From Burkholderiales bacterium (GTDB lineage: Bacteria > Pseudomonadota > Gammaproteobacteria > Burkholderiales > Burkholderiaceae_C): DNA of 64,000 nt. Each line of letters begins with the position of its first letter. The stretch's first letter is position 1. Under the pieces are notes generated by a model, which was given only the letters and a program-made list of their open reading frames with translations, was not told the DNA's origin and did no database searches. Below, in pieces: positions 52,314 through 61,257 of this stretch. The stretch spans positions 1 through 64,000 of the forward strand of contig JACPYV010000104.1 in the NCBI GenBank assembly GCA_016195825.1, read 5' to 3'. The position numbers and the translations under genes are program-made.

Positions 52314-55300
52314 TCACCATCTCGTCGTCCCGTCGCCGTGATGGTCGCCGTGGTGCCCGTCGCCTTTGACGGGATGTCGCCAGTCGCCGTCGCCGGTCGG
52401 GACAATCCGCGTCGGATCACCTCCCATGCCCGCAACGCGGCCGGCGTGCAGGCCGACCAGTCGCCGGAAAACTGGCCACCAGCGCGATTCGAGCGGGATT
52501 GAAAGTTCGATATGCCGAAAAATGGAGAGCGTTCGCTCTTCATCGTGCAGCAGGGCACCGCGCGTGCTCACCGGAATCGTCAGGCCGAACGCCCCGATCG
52601 TTCGCCGATAGAGGAACCCTTGCCCGCGTGTCACTGCACTCACGGTCGCCGGTGGCGCGGCGTCGGGTTGCACCGCCAGGTTGACCCTGCCTTGCCGGTC
52701 TCGCTTGATGGTCTGTCCGGGCTCAATCTTGCGTCCGCTGCCCACGCGTGCCCCGGTGACCTGGCGAACCCGCACCGCGTGGCGGTTGCCCTTCTTGACC
52801 GTTGGCGGCAGCTCGATGGTCATCAGCCCGACGTGGTCGATCGTGGCACCGCCTGGGATCGGGATGAACGTCACACCGCCCGCCTCGCAGCTGATCGTGT
52901 GCGGGTCGACGCGCTTCAGTCGATTTGAAACATACATGCGGTGTGCCCAGTCCAACACCGCGTCGGCATCGACTGTTGGCAGGTAGATCGTCGCCTGCGC
53001 GCCCGCGGGCACCGTGCCCCAGTCGATCATCAGCTCATCAGGGCGGTCGTCCAGCAGGACTGCGGGCGTCGGGCGGATCTGCAGTGTCTGAGGCGCGACC
53101 CGTGAGTTGACGACGCCTGGGTTGGGTACGTTGACGAACGCCAGGTTGCGTTGCGCGAGCTTGTCTGAAGTCGAAGGATCCTGCCAATTCGGGATCGTCT
53201 GTCCGTCCAGGTCGATCTCGGCAATCAGGCACTGGTGAAGGCTGCGCACATGTTGCTGGATCGACAGCAGCGGTCCCGTGCCCTGGAAGGGGCCGTCGGG
53301 CAGATTTGCGGGCGTCGTACCGAGCAGTCGTCCGGGGAAGCGGAGGTCGTTCGGCTGGTTGATGTCGAGCCAGCAGCCGAACCATGCCACGGTCTCGGCG
53401 CCCAGGCTGTCGTGGGCGATCGTCCGTACGTTGGGCGCATCGGTCTGCGTCGTCATCGAAACAGACGAGGCGTCGACACGCGGGCTCGCGAAGAAGGGAA
53501 TGGTTGCGATCTCGTCGCCCTGTCGCCCAAGTAGCGGGATGTGCGTCGGCCCCGCAGCAAACGTGCGGTACAACGTCGTTGGATCGTGCACCGCGTTGGT
53601 CTGCTGCGCCGGCCACATCCGGAAGAACACGCGAACGTTGGTCGCATCCTGGTTGAGGTCACGTAAGCGCACCTTGGCGACCGCAAAATTGAAAATCGGG
53701 GTGCCGCTGCTGTCTGTAGGAGCCAGCGTCAGCGCTTCCGGCGCTTCGTTTGGATCGATCGCGTCGAAGTCACTCGCCAGCGCGGGATGCGTATTGAGGT
53801 TGGTGATCACCGCCTGGATAAAGGTGTTTGCAGCAGCTGCGCCATTGCCGATCGTCGCGCCGAACTTGCGCCCACCCTGCGCCACCTGGAAGACGCGCAT
53901 GTCGATGCTGGTCCACCAATCCAGCCCGCGGTTGGGATCGCCATCGAGGATGTAGGGGTTGGGCGACTTGAGCAGGCGCAGCAGGCCGGCGTTCGACACG
54001 GTCTGGCCCGCCGCGGTCAGCGTTGCGGTCAGCGCGTGGTCCTCGAAGTCGGATGCGAAGCCGAACATGGCGTCGCTGTCGAACGTCAACGCAAACGGGA
54101 AAGTGAAGCGCTGCGGCACATTCGGGGGCAGGCTGGGATCCTCGGGAAGCACCGCACCGGACGGCACGAGATGAACGCCATTCAGCGGTGACGGGAAGTT
54201 CGGAACGATCGGTGGCACCGCCAGATTGCCCGCGTTGAGCCCAAGCTCCGTCGGAGTGAAGCCTTCGACGACCACCATCACCGCGGGGTCGATCCGCGCA
54301 GGGGCCCCGTTCAGTGCGATCAGCGCCAGCACTTCGCCTTGCCCGACCGTCGAACGGTCCATCACGATGTAGCAGTCGCGCGTGCCCACCTGCACGGGCA
54401 GCGCCGGGTTGGAGGCGATGCCGTTGGTGACGACTTCAAGCGACCACGCACCCCGCGTGATGTCGGCTGGCACGTCGACCACTGCGGTCACGATCTCGGC
54501 ACCGGTGGCGATGCCCATCGTCGAGAAGCTGTGCGTGCGCAGGTAACGCACCGTGCCCCCTTGTCGCAGCCGCAGGAGGGGATAGTTGGATGCGTTCTGC
54601 CGATCATCGCCATAGCCGTTCGCGTGCGTCAGCCCGTTCAGCTGCGTTCCCGCGATCTGATAGGCATGGCCCGCGATCAGCGCGGTCGGCGCGACGGTCA
54701 GCGACGGTCGCCACTGCGAGAGCGGCGTCAGCTCGGCACTGTCGGGCACATATTCGTTGATCGCGTTCTGCTCGCCGGACATCAACACATGGCCGTTCGG
54801 CAGCAGCAGGAAGCAGCATTGCCACGTATGGCCCGGGGCGCTGGTCGGTTGCGCCGGCGGTGTCGACAGCGTGTTGGCATTGGGGTCGTAGTCGCAGATC
54901 GTCACCGGACCTGAAAAGCCTTGGCCCGATGCGGAGGCATCGACTGGGCCCGAGGTGATCAGCACGTGTCCGTTCGGCAGAACCACCACCGCGCCGTCGC
55001 TTGAGGTCTGGATGCCGGCGGGTGCGTTGGCGTTGCTGGCATCTGCAGGCAGGTCCGGGCCGGCCACCCAGCTGCCCAGATCGGTCGGCAGCGCACCGGG
55101 GAGATAGATCGCCGTGTGGCCGAGTCCACCCACGAAGAACGCGTGGCCATTCATCAGCGTCACCGCACCGCCAATTTCGTTGAGATTGAACCCGCCCGCA
55201 GCCGCGATTGGTAGCGTCGCCGGCGTCACACCCGCAGAAATCCAGCGGTCTTGGTCAGGCAGGTATTTCTCGGCGTTCTGCGTTGCTGTTGCCCCGAAGA

Positions 55301-55904
55301 TCTGCACCGTCACGACCGTGCCGTCGGGCAGCAGACACCAGCTTTCCTCGTTGGTCTTGCCGACCTTGGTGTTCGCTACCGTGCCGAACCGGGTCCCTGA
55401 CTCCACCCAGTTGCCGTTTGCCGGATCCCAGATCGCCGTGCGCGATGAAGAAAGCGCCCCGAACATCACGCGTCCGTCAGCGAGCACGATCGAGATGGCA
55501 TCACCCACTATGAAATCGAATGTTGGAGAGGGCTTGTTCAGCGTCGACCACTGGTTCGTCACCGGGTCGAAGATCTCAGCGCGGACGTCGTTGTCCGACG
55601 AGGTGTCGGTGTCGCCTAAGGTGTCCGAGTACTCGCCCCCAACGACGAACACGCGCCCGTCCTTGAGCACTCCACTTGAGAAGTATTTGCGCTGGCCGCT
55701 CATCGGCAGCGCGGCGGACCAGCTGCCGTTGCGATAGTCACCGCCGCTGTCTGGCGTCAGTCGATACCAGTTCGCGCCGCCAAAGGTCCTGCTGAGCGTC
55801 GGGCGATTGGCGTCGTGGACGAGCACGGTGCCATCGGTCAGCAAGATCATGGTGTCGGCAAGCACGCCGGATGGTGCGTTGAAGCTGTTCCAATTGCCGG
55901 CCAT
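52314..55904 (-). CDS. large Kelch/galactose-oxidase-like protein
   Basis: Protein of 1,196 residues. The first 420 or so hold repeated Kelch-type blades (LLPNGHVLMSGEQNAINEY, VVLPNGHVLITSGPVD, VLKDGRVFVVGGEYSD), as in galactose-oxidase-like propellers. An E-set-like domain follows (about 430-530, SQWRPSLTVAPTALIAGHAYQI). The long remainder is beta-rich and not recognised. The tail is His-rich (DGHHGDHHGDG). There is no signal peptide. The Cys-Tyr copper site of galactose oxidase is not evident, so enzymatic activity is doubtful. The ATG at 55904 has a GAAAGG box. It interrupts the photosynthesis cluster and reads against bchD. Confidence 0.8.
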   Translation of the reverse strand: MAGNWNSFNAPSGVLADTMILLTDGTVLVHDANRPTLSRTFGGANWYRLTPDSGGDYRNGSWSAALPMSGQRKYFSSGVLKDGRVFVVGGEYSDTLGDTDTSSDNDVRAEIFDPVTNQWSTLNKPSPTFDFIVGDAISIVLADGRVMFGALSSSRTAIWDPANGNWVESGTRFGTVANTKVGKTNEESWCLLPDGTVVTVQIFGATATQNAEKYLPDQDRWISAGVTPATLPIAAAGGFNLNEIGGAVTLMNGHAFFVGGLGHTAIYLPGALPTDLGSWVAGPDLPADASNANAPAGIQTSSDGAVVVLPNGHVLITSGPVDASASGQGFSGPVTICDYDPNANTLSTPPAQPTSAPGHTWQCCFLLLPNGHVLMSGEQNAINEYVPDSAELTPLSQWRPSLTVAPTALIAGHAYQIAGTQLNGLTHANGYGDDRQNASNYPLLRLRQGGTVRYLRTHSFSTMGIATGAEIVTAVVDVPADITRGAWSLEVVTNGIASNPALPVQVGTRDCYIVMDRSTVGQGEVLALIALNGAPARIDPAVMVVVEGFTPTELGLNAGNLAVPPIVPNFPSPLNGVHLVPSGAVLPEDPSLPPNVPQRFTFPFALTFDSDAMFGFASDFEDHALTATLTAAGQTVSNAGLLRLLKSPNPYILDGDPNRGLDWWTSIDMRVFQVAQGGRKFGATIGNGAAAANTFIQAVITNLNTHPALASDFDAIDPNEAPEALTLAPTDSSGTPIFNFAVAKVRLRDLNQDATNVRVFFRMWPAQQTNAVHDPTTLYRTFAAGPTHIPLLGRQGDEIATIPFFASPRVDASSVSMTTQTDAPNVRTIAHDSLGAETVAWFGCWLDINQPNDLRFPGRLLGTTPANLPDGPFQGTGPLLSIQQHVRSLHQCLIAEIDLDGQTIPNWQDPSTSDKLAQRNLAFVNVPNPGVVNSRVAPQTLQIRPTPAVLLDDRPDELMIDWGTVPAGAQATIYLPTVDADAVLDWAHRMYVSNRLKRVDPHTISCEAGGVTFIPIPGGATIDHVGLMTIELPPTVKKGNRHAVRVRQVTGARVGSGRKIEPGQTIKRDRQGRVNLAVQPDAAPPATVSAVTRGQGFLYRRTIGAFGLTIPVSTRGALLHDEERTLSIFRHIELSIPLESRWWPVFRRLVGLHAGRVAGMGGDPTRIVPTGDGDWRHPVKGDGHHGDHHGDGTTRW

Positions 55905-56365
55905 AACGTACCTTTCAGGCGGATCGCCCGAACTTTTACGGGCGGTGCCAGCTTAGGACTGCGACAGGGTGCCGCATCCTCCCGATTGGGGAACATCGGC
56001 CATTAAACCGTCGATCACCTTTCTGTCGGCGATGAAGCGGTCGTTCAAGCAGGTACGAGACGGGCACCGCTGTCGAGCGACCGTTTTGGATGCTCGGAGC
56101 AGCCGGACAGTCGATGTGGAACCGAGTGACCGGTTTTGGCAGGAACGGCCACCCAGGTCCTAAACCTCGAATGACTCAGATCAGCCTGTGGCCGTCACTC
56201 GATTTTGAATCGCGGACCAAGGGCCACAGGCGCACCCAGCGCCCGTCGTCGAAGTTCGCGGCCGGCCACCGAGTGCCGCTGTACCCATCAGGGGCAAATG
56301 CCCGGCATTCGAAGACCTTGCCATTCGACGGTCATCCAAGTGACGTCCACCTGCGTTGACCAGGC
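55905..56365. other. divergent spacer between Kelch gene and deacetylase
   Basis: About 460 bp holding the promoters of both neighbours. I see no RNA gene, clear hairpin or coding region. The short open frames have no recognisable content. Confidence 0.35.
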
Positions 56366-57094
56366 ATGAGCCGTTCCGCCATTGCTTTCCTTCTGGGGCT
56401 GATGCTGTCAGCGACTGTTTCCGCCGCGCCAGGTTGGGGTGTGGAAGTCCATGACCGCCTTGTCGTGCCGTCAGGGGCACCAACGAAAACGGTGGCAATC
56501 ACGCTCGACGCCTGCGGGGGCGCTTTCGACGCTAGCCTGATCGAAACGCTGGTCAATCTGCGCGTACCTGCGACCGTCTTCGTCACGAAGAAGTGGCTTG
56601 ACCACAACCCAACCGGCACAGCCGTGCTGCTGGCCCACCCGGACCTGTTCGAACTGGAGGACCACGGGACTTCACATGTGCCGGCAGTGATCGGCAAGGG
56701 TCGCCGTGTCTATGGCATTGCCGCGGAGCCGGACGCCGCACATCTGGAAGAAGAAGTCACCGGCGCTGCGCAGGTGATTCGGTCGCTGACGGGCCATGCG
56801 CCGGCGTTCTTCAGAGGGGCCACCGCGATCTACGACGCGCAGTCGATGCAGATCATCCGCTCGATGGGCTATCAGGTTGCGGGCTTCTCGGTGAATGCCG
56901 ACGCCGGTGCCTCGCTGTCCGAGGCGCAAATCTCCGCGCGGCTGCGCGCTGTCCAACCTGGAGATATCGTGATTGCGCACATGAACAAGCCGGCCGGCGC
57001 AACAGCCGAGGCTTTCGCTGCCACCTTGCCGTCGTTGCTTGACCGGGGCTATCGCTTCGTCACCCTGTCCGGGGTCCGCCTGCAGCCTGCTTGA
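56366..57094 (+). CDS. exported polysaccharide deacetylase-family protein
   Basis: Secreted NodB-homology protein of 242 residues with a signal peptide (1-20). It has the first metal motif [11 protein letters not shown], in which the usual second Asp of TFDD is replaced within DACGG, as in a known subgroup. The His motif is [11 protein letters not shown], and the conserved Arg block is [11 protein letters not shown] late motif, [12 protein letters not shown], also fits. Such enzymes de-N-acetylate surface polysaccharide or peptidoglycan. The target is unknown. The stop is followed directly by a dnaE2 remnant, so the flanks are rearranged. Confidence 0.85.
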   Translation: MSRSAIAFLLGLMLSATVSAAPGWGVEVHDRLVVPSGAPTKTVAITLDACGGAFDASLIETLVNLRVPATVFVTKKWLDHNPTGTAVLLAHPDLFELEDHGTSHVPAVIGKGRRVYGIAAEPDAAHLEEEVTGAAQVIRSLTGHAPAFFRGATAIYDAQSMQIIRSMGYQVAGFSVNADAGASLSEAQISARLRAVQPGDIVIAHMNKPAGATAEAFAATLPSLLDRGYRFVTLSGVRLQPA

Positions 57095-57111
57095 GCCGGT
57101 CTGACGCACGC

Positions 57112-57283
57112 GCCTGGCGTTTCCCAGAACGGCAGCGCCAGGAGTTGCTGAACTCAAGGCTGCTGGCGGTCAAGGGGACCTGGCAACGGTCGGATGGGGT
57201 GTGCAACCTTATCGCGGGGCATCTGGAAGATTTGACGCCGCTGCTGGGGGGGGCTGAGGACGAAGAGACGGAAGTTGCGGTAG
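57112..57283 (+). pseudogene. remnant of dnaE2 (error-prone DNA polymerase) C-terminus
   Basis: Starting 17 nt after the deacetylase stop, the frame reads [20 protein letters not shown] and then [20 protein letters not shown]. From memory this closely matches the last 50 residues of DnaE2/ImuC error-prone polymerases. It then meets a run of eight G (57246-57253). In the continued frame the end is acidic and unlike DnaE2. Dropping one G gives [11 protein letters not shown] and a stop at 57281-57283, close to the usual basic end (RLATESRDFR type). The other 1,000 or so residues of the polymerase are missing. This is a decayed fragment left by a deletion or by insertion of the neighbouring genes. 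Confidence 0.65.
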
Positions 57284-57702
57284 TTTGATGCGGACCAAGG
57301 GGATGTTCCTTGGGCTAGGTTCCAGCCAGTCACAACCACCTTAGCGCCTTGTCGGCATGAGCCTCTCGCCGCAACGGCTTGACGAGTGACAGTTCTGCAG
57401 CGGTTGCCGTCATCGGCAATCAGCCGCCGAGTTCACGCTACCTGGTATGGAGCAGACGCCTGCGCAACTGGCCGGCTGACGGGTTCAACGACCGGTGTCA
57501 AGGGTGCTGCGGTCGTCCAGCCTGGCTGTCCGCGGCAGTCGTCGTCGAACGTCTGCTGCTTGAAACGTTGGAATGGCGCTTCCGACCCATTGCAGAAGTA
57601 TTTTTCGCCGGGTCGGGAGCCGAAAAGCTGCCCTTCGCCGACGCCCTAAGAAAAGCAGTTTTGACGTCTCATTGCGGTCAAGCTTAATTTGTTACGGCGC
57701 TG
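57284..57702. other. spacer with a repeat copy, no gene
   Basis: About 420 bp with no credible coding region. It holds the second copy of the 16-mer/10-mer repeat (57396-57426). The remainder resembles degenerate dispersed intergenic repeats common in Burkholderiales, but I cannot prove that here. Confidence 0.4.
57396..57426 (+). repeat. direct repeat, copy 2
   Basis: TGCAGCGGTTGCCGTC then CAATCAGCCG, in the same order and orientation as at 51936-51969, with a spacer three bases shorter. Confidence 0.5.
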
Positions 57703-58140
57703 CTAGGCAGATCGCGCATGCCGGAGAAGGAGTACCGCGGTGACTCCAGCAGCTACAGCGACAATGCCGAAAAGCGTGTGCGCCAAGAGAATTCCTCCGG
57801 CACCACACATAAAACCCGCGCTGAGATATAGGTTTTCTTCTCGACGGTACTCAGCCCAGACTGCAAGCAGTATGGATGCGACCGAGAGATAGCCACCATA
57901 GAAAAGAATCGCCCTCAGAACGCTTTCATCGGTCAACGGGAAAATAAGCCCAGAAGGGCGCATTTCGGTCTCGGTGCCAGGCGGAGCCTCTTTGATAAGC
58001 CCGTAGCGATCTAGCGCGGTTAAGAGATAGCCGCTGCCCGCGCCGCGGAGGCTCTCAAAGTGCTTCGCCACAGAAATTGCGACCATCGAAAGTGCGCCAA
58101 TGACTATAGAGTTGACGCCTGAGCGAGATCGGTGTGACAT
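57703..58140 (-). CDS. hypothetical membrane protein
   Basis: Protein of 145 residues with about four hydrophobic segments (about 10-26, 75-95, 105-120, 121-138) and a charged loop (KEAPPGTETEMRP). I do not recognise it. The reading frame is well formed, with ordinary codon use but lower GC than the photosynthesis genes. It lies in the inserted segment with other short hypothetical genes on the minus strand. Confidence 0.6.
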   Translation of the reverse strand: MSHRSRSGVNSIVIGALSMVAISVAKHFESLRGAGSGYLLTALDRYGLIKEAPPGTETEMRPSGLIFPLTDESVLRAILFYGGYLSVASILLAVWAEYRREENLYLSAGFMCGAGGILLAHTLFGIVAVAAGVTAVLLLRHARSA

Positions 58141-58339
58141 GCCTAAGTTTTTGTCTTCGCAGCAAAGGGTCAGCTTACCAGAAAGCCGGCTTCTGAAATC
58201 GGCAGCTCATAGCGGTAACCAGCCATTGCTGATCTGCTAGATCGAGCGGCTAGTTGTCGTATTTCCTACTGCTGACTTGAAATACGTTATCCCGCGCGGA
58301 ATGCGGCTGCATGTCGATCTCCGGAAAATCGGATTTGTA

Positions 58340-58513
58340 TTAACCCCAGCCCCTGTGCGTAAAGTATTTTTTCATGGCCTCGAAGTGACTGTCGGCGTAG
58401 ACCGTCCAAACGCAACGAGCGCCCGGCTCCAAGAGCGCCCGAGCGGGGTCGCCGCTCGGCCTGGCAAGGCAAGACGTCTGCCCGGAGGACTCGATCCAAA
58501 GTTCGTGAAGCAT
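58340..58513 (-). CDS. small conserved-looking protein of 57 residues
   Basis: A short frame from ATG at 58513 to TAA at 58340 reads MLHELWIESSGQTSCLARPS, continues through DPARALLEPGARCVWTVYAD, and ends in SHFEAMKKYFTHRGWG. The composition is that of a folded protein, and it resembles short hypothetical proteins ending in SHFEAMxxYYxxMGWG that I recall from other proteobacteria. The function is unknown. The ribosome-binding site is weak. Overlapping frames on both strands look random by comparison. Confidence 0.6.
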   Translation of the reverse strand: MLHELWIESSGQTSCLARPSGDPARALLEPGARCVWTVYADSHFEAMKKYFTHRGWG

Positions 58514-58597
58514 GTTTCTAGCCTATCGGTCGGCGGACGCCCATCATTGGCAGCAAATGGCCGGCTGCGGCCAGATTGAAGTGTTCCGACGCATCAC

Positions 58598-59116
58598 TCA
58601 AGACACGTCAAGCACTCGAAAGCGTTTGCCAAGGGGCTCCAAGAAGTCCCGTGGCTCGTGCTGCACTGCAGTGTCATACGCGTTGGCATCGAATCCAGGC
58701 AACCCCTTCAGCTTCGTAAGGAGCCCGGATTCGCTGAGGACTCCCTCTGTGAGCAAGACGCGTCCGTGGCGCGTGTTTATCGCGAGATCGACGAACGGCA
58801 GGCCACTGTCGCCGTCACGAAGTGATATGGCATCAATCCGCGCAATGTCGCCCAGGTCTATGACCTTCACCCGACGAAGCGGTGCACGAAATTCGAAACC
58901 GAATGGCAGGCACCTCACGCCGTAAAGGAATTGCGACGGCGCAGCGATGGCGATCACCAGGACCACCACGAGCAAAGCGCACAGAAGCCCAAACGCAGCG
59001 CCCATCAACGTGCCTGAGAGCATCGCAATGGCGCCGGCCAAAAACGCGATGATCGACCAGAGGGCTGCAGGAAGCCGCTGTGGCGCCTTGGATTGGAAAT
59101 AGGTCTCAGGAGACAT
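58598..59116 (-). CDS. hypothetical membrane protein with PH-like domain
   Basis: Protein of about 172 residues. Two adjacent transmembrane helices (about 15-55, SIIAFLAGAIAMLSG... ALLVVVLVIAIAAP) are followed by a small beta-rich domain (VKVIDLGDIARIDAISL, then HGRVLLTEGVLSE) resembling bacterial PH-like domains. The start MSPETYFQSK is preferred; an upstream Met gives a 39-residue extension without recognisable features. It belongs to the inserted segment. The function is unknown. Confidence 0.55.
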   Translation of the reverse strand: MSPETYFQSKAPQRLPAALWSIIAFLAGAIAMLSGTLMGAAFGLLCALLVVVLVIAIAAPSQFLYGVRCLPFGFEFRAPLRRVKVIDLGDIARIDAISLRDGDSGLPFVDLAINTRHGRVLLTEGVLSESGLLTKLKGLPGFDANAYDTAVQHEPRDFLEPLGKRFRVLDVS

Positions 59117-59263
59117 CCGACGTTCTGCGAGATTGAGTTTAAATAATTGTGCATGATCGATCGGCTCTGTGGCGCGAAAGCCGACAGTCGCCGAAGACCG
59201 CTTTTTGGCCGGTACTGTGAATCGGCATGCCAAGCGGATAGCAGCCTTTGCCGATCATTCTGC

Positions 59264-59782
59264 TCATACTGCCGATTCGCCAAGTGCCTTTTCGTAGGTG
59301 GCCAGGTCGCTGGCAGAGAAGCAGCAGAAGAGGACCTCTCGCAGTTCGGGGGCGCTCAACGCAGTAGCCCGGATCGTCTTAATGGCAACCGACGCAGCGA
59401 GTTCGATTGGATAGCCGTAGATGCCAGTGCTGATGCTCGGAAAAGCCATCGACGTTAGACCTTTTGAAGCGGCGACTTCGACGGACCGCTGATAGCAGGA
59501 CGCCAGCAAATCAGGCTCGCCTCGTTCGCCCCCCTGCCATACGGGGCCAACCGTGTGGACGATGTATCTGGCCTTTAGCCGGTACCCCTTTGTGACCTTT
59601 GCATCACCAGTTTTGCAGCCACCAAGAAGGCGGCATTCGTGCACCAGGTCTGGGCCGGCGGCGCGATGAATAGCACCATCGACCCCTCCGCCGCCCAGTA
59701 GCGACGAATTTGCTGCGTTGACTATTGCATCAACGCTGAGAGTTGTTATGTCGGCCCGAATGGCGCGAAGGATCGCCGTCAT
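59264..59782 (-). CDS. macrodomain protein, probable O-acetyl-ADP-ribose deacetylase
   Basis: Single macrodomain protein of 172 residues, YmdB-like. The ADP-ribose-binding motifs are clear: [20 protein letters not shown] and IHRAAGPDL near the N-terminus, [10 protein letters not shown], and [12 protein letters not shown] in the phosphate loop. Such proteins remove ADP-ribose or hydrolyse O-acetyl-ADP-ribose in the cytoplasm. There is no partner ADP-ribosyltransferase nearby, so a toxin-antitoxin role is not supported. It lies in the inserted segment. Confidence 0.92.
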   Translation of the reverse strand: MTAILRAIRADITTLSVDAIVNAANSSLLGGGGVDGAIHRAAGPDLVHECRLLGGCKTGDAKVTKGYRLKARYIVHTVGPVWQGGERGEPDLLASCYQRSVEVAASKGLTSMAFPSISTGIYGYPIELAASVAIKTIRATALSAPELREVLFCCFSASDLATYEKALGESAV

Positions 59783-59880
59783 GTGCAGTTCGCGTTGACG
59801 TTCGAAGTGCGTGAAGCTCAGGCTACCCGAAACCGGCCGCTCGTGATGGGCAGCTCCTGGGCGTCTACAGCCGCTTTGCC

Positions 59881-60177
59881 TCAGCGCTCAGTCACTTCTG
59901 CTGCGGCCGCGACGCGGGACAGGGTCCCGAACACCACCCAGCCCACCGTTGCGCCTGCGAGCAGACTGAGCACCGTTCGAAAAAGGAGTTCGGCGAATTC
60001 TCCGGCAGGCAATACCACAAAGATGATTGCCTCCGCGATGGTCCATAGAACGAACGTGGCAACCCAAGGACCCGCCACATTCGCGCGCAACGCCCGACTG
60101 CACAGCGGGCACTCGAAGGAACTCTTCAAGTTCCACCAGTGCAGAGCATTTCCACAGTGACAGCAGGTGTGCTTCAT
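59881..60177 (-). CDS. hypothetical zinc-ribbon membrane protein
   Basis: Protein of 98 residues with an N-terminal zinc ribbon ([20 protein letters not shown], then CSRAL; two CxxC-type pairs). Two transmembrane helices follow (about 38-58 and 62-85). The fold resembles small proteins with a cytoplasmic zinc finger anchored to the membrane, found scattered in Burkholderiales. The function is unknown. It lies between the macrodomain gene and bchO. Confidence 0.6.
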   Translation of the reverse strand: MKHTCCHCGNALHWWNLKSSFECPLCSRALRANVAGPWVATFVLWTIAEAIIFVVLPAGEFAELLFRTVLSLLAGATVGWVVFGTLSRVAAAAEVTER

Positions 60178-60322
60178 GGGAGGCGGCCTACCCGATACCG
60201 GTCATCGGTGAAAGTCAGTCGCTGGCCGAGTTCGGCGGTTCAACTCTACGCCGCCAAATGGCCATTTGCGGCCTTTGCCCCGGGGGCCTCGGCTCCCAAA
60301 CCTGACCCTTGTGCCAAGCTGG

Positions 60323-61210
60323 TCAAAACTGGCCAGTTGGACCCGTGTCCGCGCGGGCGCCGCTTTCCTTAAACATCCTCAGCAGCAACGCGTTGACCAC
60401 CCCCGGCGCCTCCTCGTGTGCCAAATGCCCCAACCCCGGCAGCGGGTGAAAGCTCGCCCCGGGCAGCCACCGCGCCAGTTCCAGCGCCTGCACCGGCGCC
60501 ACCGTGCGGTCGGCCAGGCCGGCGGCCAGCCACAGGGGCGTGCGCAGTTCGGGCAGGCGTGCCTGTAGATCTTCCAGCTGCCAGCTGGCCAGCATGTCCA
60601 GCACGCCGCGTAGGTGGTCGGGCTGTTTCAGCAGCTCGCGGTAGTGCTGCACGCCGGCATCGTCCAGGCGCGAGCCGGTGGAGGCGATCAGGTTGGTCAG
60701 CGCCCTCGGCTGGCCGGCGTGGCGGCTCACCCAGGTCGGCAGCCAGGTGCTGCGTGAGGCCAGCTTGGCGACGGCCGGGGCCACCAGGCCCATCAATCCG
60801 GGCAGCGGCTGCAGCGCGCCGTTGACGGACAGAAGCCTGCGCGCCTGTGGCAGGCAGGCGTTCAGGCTCATCTGCACCATCACCGCCGCGCCGGCCGAAT
60901 GACCGGCAACCAGCGCGGGCTGCCAGTCCAGCGCGATGAGCAGGTCGCCGACGGCGGTGGCCATACGGGGCAGGCTGGCCTGGCGGTCGGCAAAACCTTC
61001 GCTGCCGCCGTGGCCGGGCAGGTCAGGGATGAGCAGGCTGAAATGCGCCGCCAGCCCGGGCAGGCAGGCACGCCAGGACTGCAGCGATGAGCCGGTGCCA
61101 TGCAGGAGGAGCAAGTTGGGGCCTGTGCCCGGCGTGACACCGGCGCGCTGCACCCGCCAGCGCATGCCGCCGGCCTGCAGCACTTCGGTCGAGGCACTGT
61201 CAGGACTCAT
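60323..61210 (-). CDS. bchO: BchO-type alpha/beta hydrolase (Mg-chelatase accessory)
   Basis: Alpha/beta hydrolase of 295 residues. It has the LLLHGTGSSLQSWRACLP start, DLPGHGGS, the nucleophile region AGHSAGAAV and the late His in GLGHLAHEEAP. These match BchO, which is linked to Mg-chelatase in purple bacteria but whose reaction is undefined. The ATG at 61210 is chosen because it lies clear of the PpsR site. It is on the minus strand, divergent from crtI and facing the inserted segment, whereas bchI and bchD read towards it from the far side. Confidence 0.88.
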   Translation of the reverse strand: MSPDSASTEVLQAGGMRWRVQRAGVTPGTGPNLLLLHGTGSSLQSWRACLPGLAAHFSLLIPDLPGHGGSEGFADRQASLPRMATAVGDLLIALDWQPALVAGHSAGAAVMVQMSLNACLPQARRLLSVNGALQPLPGLMGLVAPAVAKLASRSTWLPTWVSRHAGQPRALTNLIASTGSRLDDAGVQHYRELLKQPDHLRGVLDMLASWQLEDLQARLPELRTPLWLAAGLADRTVAPVQALELARWLPGASFHPLPGLGHLAHEEAPGVVNALLLRMFKESGARADTGPTGQF

Positions 61211-61222
61211 CCAAAACCCAGT

Positions 61223-61240
61223 TGTCAATCAAACTAGACA
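61223..61240. promoter_or_regulatory. PpsR/CrtJ-type site (perfect TGT-N12-ACA)
   Basis: TGTCAATCAAACTAGACA matches TGT-N12-ACA exactly. It lies 17 nt before the crtI ATG and 12 nt before the bchO start, so one bound repressor could block both. The right half AAACTAGACA is shared with the bchF promoter site at 40943-40952. Confidence 0.78.
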
Positions 61241-61257
61241 CTCGTAGTATCTGGCCC

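Noticed and set aside
51935-52369. 144-codon frame after bchD
   Set aside because: Low-complexity, Arg/Ser-rich, overlaps the end of the Kelch gene; no similarity I recognise.
57379-57687. 102-codon frame in the spacer after the dnaE2 remnant
   Set aside because: No recognisable content, overlaps the repeat copy, and the sequence resembles degenerate intergenic repeats.
58277-58579. 100-codon plus-strand frame
   Set aside because: It is antisense to the more convincing 57-residue gene and has no protein-like pattern.
59264-59782. Macrodomain gene as part of a toxin-antitoxin or phage-defence pair
   Set aside because: No ADP-ribosyltransferase or other defence partner is adjacent; the neighbours are unrelated small hypotheticals.
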